From Nocardia aurantiaca (lineage in GTDB: Bacteria > Actinomycetota > Actinomycetes > Mycobacteriales > Mycobacteriaceae): DNA of 64,000 bases. The notes beneath the pieces were generated by a model. That model did not search any database, had not been told where the DNA came from, and worked only from the letters and a program-made list of their open reading frames with translations. The position numbers and the translations under genes are program-made. The stretch covers positions 124,001 to 188,000 of the forward strand of contig NZ_WMBB01000003.1 in NCBI RefSeq assembly GCF_009708175.1, read 5' to 3'. Positions 61,837-64,000 of this stretch are shown one piece after another; position 1 is the first letter of the stretch, and each line of letters opens with the position of its first letter.

Positions 61837-64000
61837 TTGTCGGATGTTTTCAGCTACCGGGTATCGACGCTGACCGGACGTCACGCGGAGGTGGCCGAGC
61901 TGCGCCGGTTGCTTCATGAGCCCGGGATCCGCCTGCTCACTGTGACCGGACTCGCGGGAGTGGGCAAGAGCCGACTGGTGACCGAGGCGCTCGCCACGCC
62001 CGAGTACCACGAAATACACACGCCGACAGTCGATCTCAGCGAAGTCAGTAGCGCGATGGACACGTGGCGGACAGTGCTGGCCGCGACCGCCCATCCCGCG
62101 GCGGCCAGTCGCCTCGGAGGAGCCGAGACCCGCGAGGTCCTGGCCGCGCTGGCGGCCGACATCATCGGCGAGCCCGTCATTCTCGTACTGGACAACTGTG
62201 ATCGGGTCGCCGCGGAGATCGCCGCCGACGTCTCCGAACTGCTGGCCCGATGCCCGCAGCTCGTCATCGTCGCGACCAGCCGGCATGCCCTCGCCCTCTA
62301 TCAGGAGTGCCTGCTCCAGGTCGCGCCGCTGGCGTGGCACAGCGCACCCGGCGACTGCCCCTCGAAGACTCCCCCGGCGATCCGGTTACTGCGCAACAGC
62401 ATCGGCACCCGTCACCGCAGTGCCACCGGTTGCCTCGACGCCGCCCTCCTCGGTGAGATCGCGGCGGAGTTGGGCGGCGTGCCGATGGCCCTGGAATTGG
62501 CGGCGAGCTCGATCGGCCGGATCGGCGCCCGGCGCACGCTGGACCGCATCATCTCCGGACAGCCGCTGCTGCCCGCGCCCTTCGTCGACACCCCGCTCCG
62601 GCATCGCACCATCCGGGACTGCGTGGAGTGGGGGCCGCGCCACCTCGACGACGCGGCCACCGAACTGCTGCTGCACATCTCGCTCTCGAGCGCCGTCGCC
62701 GATCTCGAGGACGTGTTGCTGCTCAGCGGCGAGCACAGCGAGCTCATCGAGGAGCGACTGGCCATGCTGGTCGATCACAGCCTGCTCGACCACACCGCGG
62801 ACGGCGACGGCCACTACCGCTACACCATGTCCGGACTCACCCGGACCTACTGCCGCCAGCTCCTGCACGCCGATCCCGAGCGGCGCGAACGGACCCGGCT
62901 GTTCCGGGAACAGGGCCTGTACCGGGTCGCGGCGAGCATCGCGCGGATGCTGGAGGATCCGGAGCGCAGGCCCGCCGCCACGGTGCTGATCGACCGCTGG
63001 CTGACCGACCTGCGGGCCACGATCGATCAGCTGATCGCCCGGGACGCGCCGGGCCGGGCCGTGCGCATGCTGTCGCTGCTCGAGGACGTCTGGGTCGAGC
63101 GGGGACTGCTGACGGCAGCCGAGGCCAGTGTGGCGTCGATCCTGCACGTCGACGACTCCCGGGCCGAGGACATCGCACTGGGCGTCCGTTGCCGGGCTGT
63201 CCTGGGCCGCTGGGCTTTGCGCTCCGGGCGCTTTCGCGACGCGGTGGCGCTGCTCGAGCAGGCGGCCGCGGATTTCCACGAGGACGAGCCCGGCCTCGGG
63301 CACCGCCTCGCCCGACAGCTGGCCGCGGCCTACCACGAGACCGGTGATCACGAACAGGCGCGCGCCCAATTGGCCCGGGCCCGCCGGGAACCGCCGACCG
63401 CCGACTCCCGCACGCTGATCGATATCGCCGAGGCGCTCACCGAACTCGCGGAGACATCGTCGGCCGGACACGAGAACTGGTCCGACATTCGCGACCGGGC
63501 GATGGCGCTGCCGCACCGGCAGGACCGTTTGACCGTCCTGAACATGCTGGGGCGCACGCTTCTTCGCGTCAACGCACCCCATCGCGCGCTGGAGACTTTC
63601 CACGAGGCGCTGCGCACGCCACGGCCCGCCGAGCACCTGTTGGAGATGATCGGAGCACTCGAAGGCTGTGTCAGCGCCTACCACGCCGCGGGAACGGAGT
63701 ACTCCGAACAGATCCACCGGCTCCGGGCGGCGGCACGCTGGATTCGCGATGCCTACGCACTGCCGCAGCCTGCCGACCCGATGTTCGGAATCAGCGAATC
63801 ACGCAGTGAGACAGACGATCCGGCCATGACAGCGCTTGATTCCGTACACGACATCGACACGGCGATCGCCTACGCGCTGTCGGCGCCGCTGCTGTCCGCG
63901 GCTGACATCGACTCGCCGGTGTCCCGGCTCACCAAGCGCCAGTTGGAGATCGCGCACCTGGTCGCGGAGGGCATGACCAATCGAATGATCGCCACCCGGC
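61837..64000 (+). CDS. LuxR family regulator with AAA/STAND NTPase domain, 3' end cut
   Basis: Open from a TTG at 61837 to the window end, 721 codons without a stop. Residues about 15-230 are an NTPase: LTVTGLAGVGKSRLVTEA (Walker A) and DIIGEPVILVLDNCDRV (Walker B). A winged-helix-like region and a helical TPR-like region follow. The last visible residues LTKRQLEIAHLVAEGMTNRM are the beginning of a LuxR helix-turn-helix. This is the large ATPase-type LuxR regulator architecture common in actinomycetes. Regulated genes are unknown. Confidence 0.88.
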   Translation, partial: MSDVFSYRVSTLTGRHAEVAELRRLLHEPGIRLLTVTGLAGVGKSRLVTEALATPEYHEIHTPTVDLSEVSSAMDTWRTVLAATAHPAAASRLGGAETREVLAALAADIIGEPVILVLDNCDRVAAEIAADVSELLARCPQLVIVATSRHALALYQECLLQVAPLAWHSAPGDCPSKTPPAIRLLRNSIGTRHRSATGCLDAALLGEIAAELGGVPMALELAASSIGRIGARRTLDRIISGQPLLPAPFVDTPLRHRTIRDCVEWGPRHLDDAATELLLHISLSSAVADLEDVLLLSGEHSELIEERLAMLVDHSLLDHTADGDGHYRYTMSGLTRTYCRQLLHADPERRERTRLFREQGLYRVAASIARMLEDPERRPAATVLIDRWLTDLRATIDQLIARDAPGRAVRMLSLLEDVWVERGLLTAAEASVASILHVDDSRAEDIALGVRCRAVLGRWALRSGRFRDAVALLEQAAADFHEDEPGLGHRLARQLAAAYHETGDHEQARAQLARARREPPTADSRTLIDIAEALTELAETSSAGHENWSDIRDRAMALPHRQDRLTVLNMLGRTLLRVNAPHRALETFHEALRTPRPAEHLLEMIGALEGCVSAYHAAGTEYSEQIHRLRAAARWIRDAYALPQPADPMFGISESRSETDDPAMTALDSVHDIDTAIAYALSAPLLSAADIDSPVSRLTKRQLEIAHLVAEGMTNRMIATR

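Noticed and set aside
1..64000. CRISPR array, prophage or insertion sequence
   Set aside because: No regularly spaced repeats, transposase, integrase or phage structural genes were recognised in any frame.

Overview
The window is high-GC actinobacterial chromosome, most likely Nocardia or a close relative in the Mycobacteriales. Clues are frequent GTG/TTG starts, ATGA/GTGA stop-start overlaps, a NmtR orthologue with a divergent CtpJ-type P-ATPase, two DUF574 methyltransferases, an XRE-DUF5753/DUF397 set, DUF3558 lipoproteins, a stand-alone LigD polymerase and a PspA-PspAA-HtpX-PspAB cluster. No phage, insertion sequence or CRISPR array was seen. Genus assignment is inference.

Layout. 1-7.3 kb: a cut GT87 mannosyltransferase, a TetR repressor, then a tight operon of a ferritin-fold metal-dependent hydrolase, a polytopic membrane protein and a 1160-residue alpha-solenoid protein. 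7.4-12.3 kb: DUF574 methyltransferase, orphan Aer-like PAS protein, DUF4254 protein, a second TetR and a Baeyer-Villiger monooxygenase remnant. 12.4-17.2 kb: an ABC ATPase/FtsX permease pair and a DHA2 drug exporter. 17.5-26.5 kb: ion, metal and envelope-stress genes: K+ channel, Met-rich micropeptide, SHOCT protein, broken DUF302 gene, metal permease with a His-rich tail facing a GC-rich CsoR-type palindrome and a multicopper-oxidase remnant, DoxX, APC permease and PadR sharing a repeated operator-like motif, and the Psp quartet. 26.7-35.3 kb: XRE/DUF397, FAD monooxygenase, an NRAMP-tail remnant, an NRAMP-related transporter coupled to a PRC/MgtE_N/CBS protein, an SSI-type protease inhibitor and tRNA-Ala(GGC). 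35.9-44.5 kb: ctpJ/nmtR, DUF4015 glycoside hydrolase, lipoprotein deacetylase, FtsW/RodA paralogue, PAP2 phosphatase and a response regulator whose 3' end overlaps that of a convergent TetR-histidine-kinase operon. 46.5-54.4 kb: methyltransferase, P450, second DUF574 methyltransferase, MurG paralogue, RaiA-like protein and a GAF-LuxR regulator divergent from two coupled acyl-CoA synthetases. 56.2-64 kb: two 63-residue paralogous proteins flanking two paralogous AraC regulators, two DUF3558 lipoproteins, LigD polymerase and a STAND-type LuxR regulator cut by the window end.

Main themes are metal and ion homeostasis (Ni/Co, a CsoR-like site, Mg/Mn-type transport, K+), envelope stress, and many local repressor/target pairs. 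Several decayed genes (oxidase, monooxygenase, DUF302, NRAMP tail, methyltransferase) show past shuffling. The most novel-looking element is the mirrored small-protein/AraC arrangement at 56.2-59.1 kb. All family calls were made by reading motifs; no database search was run.
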